This document shows, one piece after another, positions 44,626 through 53,585 of a DNA stretch of 64,000 nt. The position numbers and the translations under genes are program-made. The notes under the pieces are model-generated. The model was not told where the DNA came from, searched no databases, and saw nothing but the letters and a program-made list of their open reading frames with translations. This DNA comes from Solirubrobacter ginsenosidimutans (GTDB lineage Bacteria; Actinomycetota; Thermoleophilia; Solirubrobacterales; Solirubrobacteraceae), in NCBI RefSeq assembly GCF_027587205.1, contig NZ_JAPDOD010000038.1, positions 25,120 to 89,119 of the forward strand, read 5' to 3'. Within the stretch, counting starts at the first letter, position 1; every line of letters starts with the position of its first letter.

Positions 44626-45934
44626 GAGCGAGCGCCTCCGCGACGGTCTCCAGGCCGATCCCGCGCGACGCCTTCACCAGCACGACGTCGCCCGGCGCAA
44701 CCAGGCCGGCGACCACCGAGGCCGCAGATGTCGCATCCGCGGCGACGTACGACTCGCCGCCGAACGATGCCGGCATGACCGACGACAAAGGCCCCACGGC
44801 GACGAGCACGTCAACCCCGGATGACGCGGCGTACGCCCCGACCGCGCGGTGCTCTTCGGCCTCACCCGCGCCCAGCTCGAGCATGTCTCCGAGAACGGCG
44901 ACACGCCGCCCCCCAGCGGGCGCCTGCGTGGCGAGATCGTCAAGTGCGGCGCGCATGGAGAGCGGGTTGGCGTTGTAGCAGTCGTTGATAATCACGACGC
45001 CCGAGGGCAGCGCGATGTGCTCGCCGCGGAGCGCCCCGAACTCCACGTCCACCGCGCCTGACGGCTCTACGCCGACCGCCTGCGCCGCCGCGACGGCCGC
45101 GAGCAGATTCACGAGTTGGTGACGAGCGGTGAACGGAACCGTCAACTCGACGCGCAACTCGCGGGCGAGGATCGACACCCGCGGCGGGTCGAAGTCCTCG
45201 AGCATCACGTCCGTGCCGAAGCGAACGACGTCCAGGTCATCGCGGAGATACGGCGAGAGCAGCGGCTCGTCGGCCGGGACGACCGCGACCGGCACGTGCG
45301 CCAGCAGCTCCGCCTTCGCCCGCGCGACGCCCTCCAACGATCCGACCAGCTCGAGATGCACCGGCCCCACGTTGGTGATCACCCCCACGTCGGGCTCCGC
45401 GATCCGCGCCAGTTCGTCGATCTGCCCGAACCCGCGCATGCCCATCTCCAGGACCAGCACCTCGGTGTCGGGCGGCGCGGCGAGCACGGCCAGCGGCAGC
45501 CCGATCTCCGTGTTGAAATTGGCCGGATTGGCGGCCACGCGCCGATGCGGGGCCACGAGCGCCGCGATCAGCTGCTTCGTCGAGGTCTTCCCGACCGAGC
45601 CGGTCACGCCGATCACGGCCGCGTCGAGCGCCCGGCGCCAGGCGGTGGCGAGGCGCTGCAGCGCCAGCAGCGGATCGTCGGCGACGAGCACGACCCCGCC
45701 CGCCAGCCCGGCGGCATGCGACGGCGTGACGACGACGCCCCACGCCCCCGCGGCCAGCGCGTCGGCGGCGAACCGGCCGCCGTCCACCCGCTCGCCCACG
45801 AGCCCGAAGAACAGGTCGCCCGAAGCGATCGCGCGCGTGTCGATCGCCGCCCGCGAGGGCCCGCTCTCGGCGAAGCCGGCCACCAGCGACGCACCACCCG
45901 CCGAAGCGACCTCAGCCGCGCTCCAGGAGATCAT
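44618..45934 (-). CDS. murF: UDP-MurNAc-tripeptide--D-alanyl-D-alanine ligase
   Basis: Completes the pentapeptide precursor by adding D-Ala-D-Ala, 438 residues. N-terminal domain with SGDLFFGLVGERVDGGRF, ATP loop TGSVGKTSTKQL, then NFNTEIGLPL, MGMRGFGQIDEL, and C-terminal VIINDCYNANPLSMRAAL with AVLGDMLELG. ATG 45934 overlaps the murE stop (ATGA). The frame remains open to 46870 inside murE's shadow and is rejected. The end overlaps mraY by 8 bases, so murE-murF-mraY are translated as a coupled set. Confidence 0.95.
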   Translation of the reverse strand: MISWSAAEVASAGGASLVAGFAESGPSRAAIDTRAIASGDLFFGLVGERVDGGRFAADALAAGAWGVVVTPSHAAGLAGGVVLVADDPLLALQRLATAWRRALDAAVIGVTGSVGKTSTKQLIAALVAPHRRVAANPANFNTEIGLPLAVLAAPPDTEVLVLEMGMRGFGQIDELARIAEPDVGVITNVGPVHLELVGSLEGVARAKAELLAHVPVAVVPADEPLLSPYLRDDLDVVRFGTDVMLEDFDPPRVSILARELRVELTVPFTARHQLVNLLAAVAAAQAVGVEPSGAVDVEFGALRGEHIALPSGVVIINDCYNANPLSMRAALDDLATQAPAGGRRVAVLGDMLELGAGEAEEHRAVGAYAASSGVDVLVAVGPLSSVMPASFGGESYVAADATSAASVVAGLVAPGDVVLVKASRGIGLETVAEALARG

Positions 45935-47358
45935 GTGACGTACTTCGCGATCGCGTCCCGGGCGACCTGCGAGTCGTCGAACGGTTCCTTGCGGCCGTTC
46001 TCGAACTCCTGGCCCTGCTCGTGCCCCTTGCCCGCGATCACGACCACGTCGCCGGGCGACGCCAGCGAGATCGCGCGGAAGATCGACGCCCGCCGGTCGG
46101 CGTCCCGCGAGACCGACGCGTGCGGCGACGATCCGATCCCCGCGCAGATCTCGTCGATGATCGACTCCGGCGGCTCCGAGCGGGGATTGTCGGACGTGAT
46201 CAGCGCGACGTCGGCCAGCCGCGCGGCGATCTCGCCCATGATCGGCCGCTTGCCGCGGTCGCGGTCTCCGCCGGCGCCGACGACCACGATCAGCCGCCCG
46301 GACGCCATCTCGCGCGCCGCGAGCAGCACCTGCTCGAGCGCGTCGGGCTTGTGGGCGTAGTCGACGACCACCCCGAACGGCTGACCCGCATCCACCGGCT
46401 GGAAGCGGCCTGGGGCGGTCACCGCACCCGCCAACGAGGCGGCCAACCCGGCCGCCGGAGCCCCCAGAGCCCGCGCCGCCCCCCACGCGCCCAGCGCGTT
46501 CAATACGTTGAAGCGCCCCGGGAGCGGCACCCGCGCCGCGAACGACCCATCCGGAGACACCACCGTGAAGTCGCACCCCGTGGCGTCCGTGCGCACGTCG
46601 ACCGCGCGGTACGTCGCCTCGCGATCGATCGCGAACGTGACGCACTCGAACTCGTCGATCAGCCGCCGCCCGTAGTCGGAGTCGGCGTTGACGATCCGCG
46701 TCCCGGTCAATTCCGAAGCGAACAGCCGCCGCTTGGCCTGGAAGTACTCCTCCATCGAGGGATGGAAGTCGAGATGGTCCTGCGTGAGGTTCGTGAACAC
46801 CGCGGCCGCGACGTGCATTTCGGTCGCACGCTTGAGCTCCAGCGCGTGGGAGGAGATCTCCATCGCGCACGCGACGTCGCCGGCGTCAAGCATCTCGCGG
46901 AACGTGCGCTGCAGGTCGAACGCCTCCGGCGTCGTGCGGACGACCTCGCGGTCCTCCCCGCCGACGACCGACTTGACGGTGCCGAGCAGCCCGGTCTGCA
47001 GCCCGGCACCCTCCAGCAGCGCCCGCACCAGGAACGCGGTCGTGGTCTTGCCGTTGGTGCCCGTGATCCCCGCGACGCGCAGGGTCGCGGTCGGGTCGCC
47101 GTAGAAGCGCGCCGCGGCGACGGACATCGCGGCGCGCACGTCCTCGACGAGCACTTCCGGCACGCCCAGCCCGAGCGGCCGCTGGACCACCAGCGCCACC
47201 GCGCCGCGCGCGACCGCGTCGGCGGCGAAGTCATGCCCGTCGCGGGTGAACCCTGGCACGCAGAAGAACAGGGTGCCTGGAGCGACGAGCCGATTGTCGA
47301 AAGTCAGGCCCGTTACGACCACGTCGGGGCCGTCCCCGAGCAGCTCGCGGAGCGTCAT
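45931..47358 (-). CDS. murE: UDP-MurNAc-L-Ala-D-Glu--meso-diaminopimelate ligase
   Basis: Adds the third stem residue, 475 residues. ATP loop TGTNGKTTTAFLV, central TNLTQDHLDFHPSMEEY, YAHKPDALEQVL, VVVGAGGDRDRGKRP and the substrate-selecting motif DNPRSEPP. DNPR at this site is associated with meso-diaminopimelate rather than lysine, so the organism's peptidoglycan should be DAP-type. ATG 47358 begins MTLRELLG. It is separated from ftsI by the aidB-like gene and the plus-strand GNAT gene, so it needs its own promoter in the 36 bases facing the GNAT gene. Confidence 0.95.
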   Translation of the reverse strand: MTLRELLGDGPDVVVTGLTFDNRLVAPGTLFFCVPGFTRDGHDFAADAVARGAVALVVQRPLGLGVPEVLVEDVRAAMSVAAARFYGDPTATLRVAGITGTNGKTTTAFLVRALLEGAGLQTGLLGTVKSVVGGEDREVVRTTPEAFDLQRTFREMLDAGDVACAMEISSHALELKRATEMHVAAAVFTNLTQDHLDFHPSMEEYFQAKRRLFASELTGTRIVNADSDYGRRLIDEFECVTFAIDREATYRAVDVRTDATGCDFTVVSPDGSFAARVPLPGRFNVLNALGAWGAARALGAPAAGLAASLAGAVTAPGRFQPVDAGQPFGVVVDYAHKPDALEQVLLAAREMASGRLIVVVGAGGDRDRGKRPIMGEIAARLADVALITSDNPRSEPPESIIDEICAGIGSSPHASVSRDADRRASIFRAISLASPGDVVVIAGKGHEQGQEFENGRKEPFDDSQVARDAIAKYVT

Positions 47359-47394
47359 GCGTCCGGCAGTCTACGAGCGCGTCCGGCGGCGAGA

Positions 47395-48126
47395 ATGGTC
47401 GGCATGCCGATCGTCCCCGACCCGGAACGCCCGGAACGCCACACGCTCGTCGATCCCGACGGCATCCCGCTCGCCCGCTACGTGCACGTGTTGCGCGACG
47501 GCCGCGTGGTCGCGGACCTGTTCGAGCTCGAGGTGCCGGTGCAGCGGGCGCTGCCCTACGTGTTGGCGGAGCTGCGCGACACGCGGATCGCCGGATCGCC
47601 GGAGCTCGGACGCGCCCTGGTGGCCGCCGGCGCGCGCCCGCACCGCCACTCCCACGCCTACTCGCACGACCTCCGCGACCTCCCGCCGATCCCGTCCCGC
47701 TTCGAGCTCACCCCGGTCGACCGGCCCGCGACCGAGCTGTTGCCCGTCTATCTCGCGGCCTTCGCCCCCGGGCACCCGGATCGGATGGAGCCGCCGCACG
47801 CGCTGCGCCACCTCGAAGGCATCCTGGCCGGCGGGCTCGGTGAGCTGCTGCCGGGAAGCGGGCTGGCGGTGCAGGACGGACGCGTCGTCGGCGCGATCCT
47901 GATCGCGACGATCGCCGACGCGCCGGCGCCCTTCGGCGGTCCCTGGATCCTCGAGGTGTTCCGCGCTCCAGAGGCGCGCGGCGCCGGGCGGGCGCTGCTC
48001 GCGCGGGCGTTGCAGCGCACGAGAGGCTCACTCGGGCTCGCCGTCACCCACGGCAACCCGGCGGAGCGGGTCTACCTAGAGCTGGGCTTCCGGCGGGTCT
48101 TCACGGCGTATTCAGTCGATCTCTAG
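47395..48126 (+). CDS. GNAT-family N-acetyltransferase
   Basis: 243 residues. The C-terminal half (about 105-243) is a GNAT fold with the acetyl-CoA loop in APEARGAGRALLARAL and the usual ending NPAERVYLELGFRRVF. The N-terminal 100 residues are unlike standard GNATs (LARYVHVLRDGRVVADLFELEV, RPHRHSHAYSHDLRDLP in part), His/Arg-rich, and might be a second degenerate domain. The substrate cannot be predicted. Starts at ATG 47395 or 47404 are both reasonable. It is the only plus-strand gene between mraZ and murC apart from recQ. Its 3' end overlaps the convergent aidB-like gene by 15 bases. Confidence 0.83.
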   Translation: MVGMPIVPDPERPERHTLVDPDGIPLARYVHVLRDGRVVADLFELEVPVQRALPYVLAELRDTRIAGSPELGRALVAAGARPHRHSHAYSHDLRDLPPIPSRFELTPVDRPATELLPVYLAAFAPGHPDRMEPPHALRHLEGILAGGLGELLPGSGLAVQDGRVVGAILIATIADAPAPFGGPWILEVFRAPEARGAGRALLARALQRTRGSLGLAVTHGNPAERVYLELGFRRVFTAYSVDL

Positions 48127-49644
48127 TCCACGAGCCACAATCGCCGCGCCGTCCACACCTGCCGGCAGCGTTCCGTAGACCCGCCCGCCGCCGCCGAAGC
48201 GGGCGGCGCAAAACGCGTCGGAGACGAATTCGGGGGCGAACCGCACCAGCAGCGACGCCTGGAAGGCCAGCGCGAGCTCCTCGACGGCGCGGCGCGCGCC
48301 CCAGGGGTCGATCGAGCGCGGGAGCGCGTCCAGATGGTCGTCGAGGACCGCGTTGCCGCCGCGGGCGAGCTCGCATTCGGCCAGGAAGGCCGAGAGCCCG
48401 TCGGGCTCACGCGAGAGCGCGCGCAGGACGTCGAGCGCGATGACGTTCCCCGAGCCCTCCCAGATGCCGTTCAGCGGCGCGTCGCGCAGCAGGCGCGGCA
48501 TCGGCGACTCCTCGACGTAGCCGTTGCCGCCGAGGCACTCCAATGCCTCGGCCGCGTGCGGCGTCGCGCGCTTGCAGACCCAGTACTTGGCGATCGCGGT
48601 GGCGAACCGGCGTAGCGCGTGGTCGCCCTCGTCGTAGGCGCGGGCGAGCCGCAGCGCGGTCGCGGTCGCCGCCTCGCTCTCCAGCGCCAGATCGGCCAGC
48701 ACGTTGATCATCGCCGGCTGGTCGACGAGGCGCGCGCCGAACGCCGAGCGGTGCCGCGCGTGCCAGATCGCCTCGGCCACGCCGCGCCGCATCGACGAGG
48801 CCGAGCCGATCACGCAATCCAGGCGGGTGTGCGTGACCATCTCGATGATCGTCGCCACGCCGCGGCCCTCCTCGCCCAGCAGGCGGGCTCCTGCGGCGTG
48901 GAACTCGACCTCCGACGACGGCAGCGACCGAGTGCCGAGCTTGTCCTTCAGGCGCTGGAACTCCATGCCCGCCCCGCGTTCGAGCGCGAAGCACGAAAGA
49001 CCCGAGGCGGTCTGTGCCAGCACGAGGAACAAGTCGCACGGCGGATACGAGCAGAACCACTTGTGGCCGGTGAGCTCGTACCGGCCGTCGCCGACGGGCT
49101 CGGCGCGGGTGATGTTCGCGCGCACGTCGGACCCGCCCTGCTTCTCGGTCATCGCCATCCCGCACAGCGCGCCGCCGGCGAGCCGCGGCTCCCATTCGGC
49201 CGCGATCTCCGGGTCCACCCGCAGCGCGGGCACGGCGGAGTACGTCATCGAGATCGGGCACATGACGCCCGCGTTGGCGTGCGTCCAGACGAACTCCAGC
49301 GCGGCGCGCGCGACGTGCGCGCCCGGCCGCGGATCCGCCCACGGCGAGGAGGAGATGCCCCGCGCAATGGCGCCCTCGAGCAGCCAGTGCCAGGACGGAT
49401 CGAGCTCGACCTCGTCCACCCGGTAGCCGAAGCGATCGTGGGTGATCAGGCGCGGCTCGTTGCGCTCCGCGCGCCGCGAGTGGGCCTGCGCCTCGGCCGA
49501 GGCCGCCACCGCCCCGGCCTCGCGCACCCGCTCGAGCGCCCACTCCGCGCCCTCGCGCACCAGCGCCTCCCGCAGCGCGGCGTCCCCCGCGAGCAGATCG
49601 ACGTCCTCGAACGGAACCGACTGATTGGAGACTTCGACAGCCAC
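48112..49644 (-). CDS. AidB-like acyl-CoA dehydrogenase (alkylation-response family)
   Basis: FAD-dependent acyl-CoA dehydrogenase fold, 510 residues, longer than metabolic ACADs. It has CPISMTYSAVPAL, the AidB-type MTEKQGGSDVR flavin-site motif, LTGHKWFCSYPPCDLFLVLAQT (in part), and LECLGGNGYVEESPMPRLLRDAPLNGIWEGSGNV (in short segments LGGNGYVEE and IWEGSGNV) from the C-terminal helical domain. E. coli AidB is induced by alkylating agents and binds DNA; whether this protein does is unknown, and a lipid role is possible. It sits between ftsI and murE, and the ATL gene lies 5 kb further on. Confidence 0.88.
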   Translation of the reverse strand: MAVEVSNQSVPFEDVDLLAGDAALREALVREGAEWALERVREAGAVAASAEAQAHSRRAERNEPRLITHDRFGYRVDEVELDPSWHWLLEGAIARGISSSPWADPRPGAHVARAALEFVWTHANAGVMCPISMTYSAVPALRVDPEIAAEWEPRLAGGALCGMAMTEKQGGSDVRANITRAEPVGDGRYELTGHKWFCSYPPCDLFLVLAQTASGLSCFALERGAGMEFQRLKDKLGTRSLPSSEVEFHAAGARLLGEEGRGVATIIEMVTHTRLDCVIGSASSMRRGVAEAIWHARHRSAFGARLVDQPAMINVLADLALESEAATATALRLARAYDEGDHALRRFATAIAKYWVCKRATPHAAEALECLGGNGYVEESPMPRLLRDAPLNGIWEGSGNVIALDVLRALSREPDGLSAFLAECELARGGNAVLDDHLDALPRSIDPWGARRAVEELALAFQASLLVRFAPEFVSDAFCAARFGGGGRVYGTLPAGVDGAAIVARGLEID

Positions 49645-49653
49645 CCATCCAGC

Positions 49654-51306
49654 CTAACCGGGTGGGATCTTCAGATACCCCAGTGAGAAGTTCACGATTT
49701 CCTTCCACGCGGGCGCGGCGACCTGGCCGCCGTAGATGTCGCCGTTGGGCTCGTCGACCATCACCGAGACCAGCAGCTTCGGCGCCTTGGCGGGCGCGAA
49801 GCCGACGAAGGACGCCACGTACTTGTCCTTGGAGTAGGTGCCGTTGACCGGCTTCTCCGCGGTGCCGGTCTTGCCCGCGAGGTCGTAGCCCTCGATCGCG
49901 GCGCCGGAGGCGGTGCCGCCCGGGCCGAGGACGCCCTCGAGCATCGTCCGCAGCGAGGCCGCCGTCGCGGCGGAGATGACGCGGTGGCCGGCCGGCTCCT
50001 TGGTCTTCTTGCCCCCGACCGAGGCGACGATGTGGGGCGGGCGCAGGATGCCGCCGTTGGCGATCGCGGCGTAGCCCGCGGCCATCTGCATCGGCGTGAC
50101 CGCGATGCCCTGGCCGATCGGCAGGTTGCCCATCGTCGCGCCCGAGTAGTCCTTGAGCGGGAGGACGATGCCCTGCTGCTCGCCCGGGAGATCGACGCCG
50201 GTCGGCTTGCCGAAGCCCCACTTGTGGATCCATGCGTCGAAGGCCGTCGTCCCGACCTGCTTAGCGATCAGCACCGCGCCGATGTTCGAGGACACCTTGA
50301 GGATGTCGCTGACCGACTTCGTCTCGTAGCCGTGCGCCTCGGCGTCCTTGATCGTGCGGTCGGCCACCTGGAGCTCCGGCGGGAGGTCGAACGTCGTGTC
50401 GGGCGTGACCTTGCCGTCCTCGAGCGCCGCGGCGACGGTGAAGGCCTTAAACGTCGAGCCGGGCTCGTAGGTGGCCCCGATCGCGCGGTTCTGGCGCGCG
50501 TACTCCGGGGCCTCCTCGAGCGCGTTGGCGTTCACCAGCGGCCAGTTCGCGAGCGCGAGGATCGCGCCGGAGTTGGGATCCATGACGATCGCGGTCGCGC
50601 CCTTGGGCTTCCACTTGGCGCCGACCTCCTTGAGCACGTCTTCCGCGCTCTCCTGGATGTTCGCGTCGAGGGTCAGACGGACGTTGTGGCCAGGCCGGAC
50701 CGGCTTGGTGTCGCGCATCTCGATCGGCTGGCCCATCGCGTCCTTGACCACCCGCCGCACGCCGCCGGTGCCGGTGAGCTTCTTGTCGAGCGAGTACTCG
50801 AGCCCGCCGAGCCCCTGATCGTCGGTTCCGGTGCTGCCGAGCAGCTGCGCCGCGCTGTAGTCGTGCGGGTACTCGCGCTTGTAGCGCGGGATGAACGTCA
50901 GACCGGGGAGCTTGAGCTTCTGGATCTGGTCGGCGTTGGCCGCCGCGACGCCGCGGCCGACGTAGACGAAGTTGGTGCGCTTGGCGAGCTTGCCCAGGAG
51001 CACGGCCTCGGGCTGCCCGATCAGCGGGGCGAGCTGGGCCGCCGCCTTGGTCACGTCCGGCATCAGGTACGTGGACGCGGCGATGTCATAGGCCGGTTCG
51101 GACACGGCGAGGTCGTTGCCGTTGATGTCGCTGATCGTTCCCCGGCGCGCGGGGATCTGGATGTCCGCCTCCTGCTGCGTCACGGCGGCCCGCTTGAGCG
51201 GGCCGGCCTTGACGACGCCGAGCCAGGCGGCCTTGGTGGCACCGATCGCGAGCGCGAGCAGGAAGACCGCGAAGAGCAGGCCGATGCGACGCTCTACGAG
51301 CTGCAC
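49654..51306 (-). CDS. ftsI: Septal transpeptidase FtsI (penicillin-binding protein 2/3 class)
   Basis: Class B PBP cross-linking septal peptidoglycan, 550 residues. A short cytoplasmic start, one TM (LLFAVFLLALAIGATKAAW, about 10-28), the dimerisation/pedestal domain beginning RRGTISDINGNDLAVS, then the transpeptidase domain with active serine STFK (S284-K287), SSN (339-341) and KTGTAE. There are no C-terminal PASTA domains. The start is GTG 51306, three bases after the ftsL stop. The following gene on this strand is the aidB-like gene, only 9 bases on. Confidence 0.95.
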   Translation of the reverse strand: MQLVERRIGLLFAVFLLALAIGATKAAWLGVVKAGPLKRAAVTQQEADIQIPARRGTISDINGNDLAVSEPAYDIAASTYLMPDVTKAAAQLAPLIGQPEAVLLGKLAKRTNFVYVGRGVAAANADQIQKLKLPGLTFIPRYKREYPHDYSAAQLLGSTGTDDQGLGGLEYSLDKKLTGTGGVRRVVKDAMGQPIEMRDTKPVRPGHNVRLTLDANIQESAEDVLKEVGAKWKPKGATAIVMDPNSGAILALANWPLVNANALEEAPEYARQNRAIGATYEPGSTFKAFTVAAALEDGKVTPDTTFDLPPELQVADRTIKDAEAHGYETKSVSDILKVSSNIGAVLIAKQVGTTAFDAWIHKWGFGKPTGVDLPGEQQGIVLPLKDYSGATMGNLPIGQGIAVTPMQMAAGYAAIANGGILRPPHIVASVGGKKTKEPAGHRVISAATAASLRTMLEGVLGPGGTASGAAIEGYDLAGKTGTAEKPVNGTYSKDKYVASFVGFAPAKAPKLLVSVMVDEPNGDIYGGQVAAPAWKEIVNFSLGYLKIPPG

Positions 51307-51309
51307 TCG

Positions 51310-52101
51310 CTATCCCTGTGGAGCCGTCGCCCCGCCCGTGCCGGGAACGGTCGTCACCGGGGGAGCGGTCGGCACGGCGGTCACGACGGGCGTGGGTGTG
51401 GCGATGGGGGTCGCGACCGGGGTGGCGACGGGCGGCACGGTCGACTGGGTGGCCGCCGGCGGGGTCGCCGTGGCTTGGGGCGTGGTCGTGCCCGTGGCGC
51501 CGGTCGCGCCGGTGGTCGGGGTCGCGCCGGTGGCGCCCCCGGTGAGCGAGGCGGCCAGCGCCGCGGCGGCCGAGCCGGGAGCCGCGAGGACGCCGGGGAT
51601 CATGCCGTGGTTGGCCTCAACCGCCTTCGCCAGCGCGCTCGGCGGCTTGTAGCGCCGGGCGGCGCGGGCCGGGTCGGTGTCCGGGCGCGCCGTCAGGTAG
51701 CGAGTCTGACCCGCGGGCGGGTCGATCATCTGCCCCTGCGCCGCGCCGTTGGTGACGCGGTCGCTGGAGGTCAACTGGGCGATCGACGTCTGCAGCGCCA
51801 TGTTCTGCTGCTCGAGCGTGCCCTGCGTCTGCACCGCGCGCGAGATGCCCGAGTTCAGCCGCAGCAGCGAGACCTGCATCGCGACGATCCCGCCCAGCAG
51901 GATCCCGATCAGCCAGATGCACGCGCGCCCGCGTAGGAGGCGGTCGACGACGCGATGGTCGGGGACGCGGGAGAGCTTCTCGAACGCGCTCGTCCGGCCC
52001 CGCGGGATCGCCACGGCCGGCGCCAGGCGGCGCGACGGGCCGGAGACCCGGCGCGGATGGATGGGTGCGGTGCGGCTGGCTACGCGTGCGTGCTCGGGCA
52101 T
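51310..52101 (-). CDS. ftsL: FtsL-like division protein with long Thr/Pro/Ala-rich C-terminal tail
   Basis: Assigned by position between rsmH and ftsI and by topology. The 263-residue protein has a basic cytoplasmic N-terminus of 60 residues, one TM (IWLIGILLGGIVAMQVSLL, about 62-80) and a short coiled coil (LNSGISRAVQTQGTLEQQ, 82-112). Classical FtsL ends about there; this protein adds some 150 extracytoplasmic residues, the last 100 almost only Thr, Ala, Pro and Val (ATPPAATQSTVPPVATPVA). FtsL with FtsB and FtsQ activates FtsW-FtsI. No FtsB gene is in the window. It lies 3 bases after rsmH. Confidence 0.82.
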   Translation of the reverse strand: MPEHARVASRTAPIHPRRVSGPSRRLAPAVAIPRGRTSAFEKLSRVPDHRVVDRLLRGRACIWLIGILLGGIVAMQVSLLRLNSGISRAVQTQGTLEQQNMALQTSIAQLTSSDRVTNGAAQGQMIDPPAGQTRYLTARPDTDPARAARRYKPPSALAKAVEANHGMIPGVLAAPGSAAAALAASLTGGATGATPTTGATGATGTTTPQATATPPAATQSTVPPVATPVATPIATPTPVVTAVPTAPPVTTVPGTGGATAPQG

Positions 52102-52104
52102 GCT

Positions 52105-53049
52105 TTAGCGCTCCTCCCTGAGCTTGCGGACGGCCCGGAGGCGAGCCGACTTCGATCGTGGGTTCGCGGCGATCTCGCCCGGGGTGGGCACGATCGAGCG
52201 ACGGTGCACGAGCTCCGCCTCGGGCGTGTTTCCGCACACGCACACGGGCAGGTCGGGCGGGCAGAGGCAGCCACGCGCCTTCTCGGCGAAGAAGCGCTTG
52301 ACGCGGCGGTCCTCGAGCGACTGGAAGGTCAGCGCGCCGATGCGGCCGCCGATCTTCGTGACGCTCCAGCTGAGCGGGAGCGCCTCGTCGAGCTGCTCGA
52401 GCTCGCCGTTGACGGCGATCCGGATCGCCTGGAACGTGCGCTTGGCCGGGTGGCCGCCGGCGAAACGGGCGGGCGCCGGGATGGCGGCGGAGATCGCGTC
52501 GTTGAGCTCGAAGGTGGTCTCGAGCTCCTTCTTGGCGCGGCGACGGACGATCTCGCCCGCGATCCGGTCCGCGAAGCGCTCCTCGCCGTACTCGCGCAGC
52601 GCGCGGGTGATGCGGCGCCGGTCCCAGGTGTTGACGATCTCGAACGCCGTCAGCTCCTGGTCGGGGTCCATGCGCATGTCCAGCGGCGCGTCGTAGGCGT
52701 AGGCGAACCCGCGCTCGCGGGTGTCGACCTGCATCGAGCTCATGCCCAGATCCATGTAGACGAGGTCGGCGCGGACGCCCTCCTCGATCAGCTGTGCAAG
52801 GCCGCTGACGAAGTCGGCGCGGATGAAGCGGGTGTCGCAGGCGACCTCGGCCGCGAGCTGCGCGAAGGCGGCCTCGGCGGTCGGGTCGCGATCGATCGCG
52901 ATCAGCGTTCCGGTCGGGCCGATCCGCTCGGCGACGAGCCGTGCGTGGCCGCCGGCGCCCAGCGTGCAGTCGACGGCGATCTGGCCGGCACGCGGGTCCA
53001 GCGCCTCGATCAGCTCACCGGCGAGGACCGGGACGTGCGTCTGGGGCAT
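52105..53049 (-). CDS. rsmH: 16S rRNA (cytosine-1402-N4) methyltransferase
   Basis: SAM-dependent methyltransferase (MraW) modifying the ribosomal P-site region, 314 residues. HVPVLAGELIEAL at the start, SAM loop DCTLGAGGHARL, MDLGMSSMQVD, LTAFEIVNTWDRR and the late RFAGGHPAKRTFQAIRI (in part) are all family hallmarks. An inserted helical domain holds the middle. ATG 53049 (MPQTHVPVL) begins one base after the mraZ stop; a TTG at 53067 would overlap mraZ and is less likely. Second gene of the dcw operon. Confidence 0.95.
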   Translation of the reverse strand: MPQTHVPVLAGELIEALDPRAGQIAVDCTLGAGGHARLVAERIGPTGTLIAIDRDPTAEAAFAQLAAEVACDTRFIRADFVSGLAQLIEEGVRADLVYMDLGMSSMQVDTRERGFAYAYDAPLDMRMDPDQELTAFEIVNTWDRRRITRALREYGEERFADRIAGEIVRRRAKKELETTFELNDAISAAIPAPARFAGGHPAKRTFQAIRIAVNGELEQLDEALPLSWSVTKIGGRIGALTFQSLEDRRVKRFFAEKARGCLCPPDLPVCVCGNTPEAELVHRRSIVPTPGEIAANPRSKSARLRAVRKLREER

Positions 53050-53050
53050 G

Positions 53051-53488
53051 TCAAGTAGTGTGGCCAAGGGACTCGGTTAGATCAGAGGCTCGCGCCGTGA
53101 GGTCGGATTCGTAGCCCTCCCAGGTGGAGCGGTCCCAGAGCTCGAGGCAGTCGCCGACGCCGGTGATCACGACCTCGCGGCCGATCCCGGCGTGCTCCAG
53201 GAACTTCGGCGTCAGCATCACGCGGCCGGCGGAATCCAGCTCCGTCTCCAACGCGTTGCCATACAGGAGCCGCCGCAGCTCCCGCCCCTGCTGTGAAAGC
53301 GGATTGCGCACCTGCGAGAGGGCTTGCTCCGCCATGTCCGTATAGGTCTGTGACGGATACAGCGAGATGCAGTTGTCCATCGCCCTCGAAAGAAACACGC
53401 CCTTGCTGAGCTCCGCCCGGAACTTCGACGGGATGGTCAGCCGATTCTTGGCGTCGAGGTTGTGGTCGAAGGTGCCGGTGAAGGCCAA
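53051..53488 (-). CDS. mraZ: Transcriptional regulator MraZ
   Basis: First dcw gene and usual autoregulator of the operon, 145 residues. It has two SpoVT/AbrB-like DNA-binding halves: GTFDHNLDAKNRLTIPSKFR (about 5-24) and ALETELDSAGRVMLTPKFLEHA, split here as ELDSAGRVML and PKFLEHAG, forming the known ring-shaped oligomer. The only fitting start is TTG 53488; an ATG at 53495 is out of frame, and a stop closes the frame 11 codons upstream. There is no Shine-Dalgarno at the usual distance. TTG plus a structured leader suggest low or controlled translation. MraZ boxes are present in the predicted promoter upstream. Confidence 0.93.
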   Translation of the reverse strand: MAFTGTFDHNLDAKNRLTIPSKFRAELSKGVFLSRAMDNCISLYPSQTYTDMAEQALSQVRNPLSQQGRELRRLLYGNALETELDSAGRVMLTPKFLEHAGIGREVVITGVGDCLELWDRSTWEGYESDLTARASDLTESLGHTT

Positions 53489-53530
53489 GGCGCATGTCAG
53501 ATCGCGAAGCGGAAGGGGAGGTCAGTCGAT

Positions 53531-53567
53531 CCCGGGTGGCGGAGTGGGAGGAGCCCCGCCACCCGGG
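53531..53567 (-). promoter_or_regulatory. Strong hairpin in the mraZ 5' leader
   Basis: CCCGGGTGGCGG (53531-53542) pairs perfectly with 53556-53567 across a 13-base loop. A weaker outer stem GCGAAGC (53504-53510) with GCTTCGC (53572-53578) encloses it. Both lie between the predicted promoter and the TTG start of mraZ, so the structure would be transcribed. It could act as an attenuator or mRNA-stability element, or occlude the weak start. Confidence 0.55.
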
Positions 53568-53585
53568 AACGGCTTCGCAAGAGTC

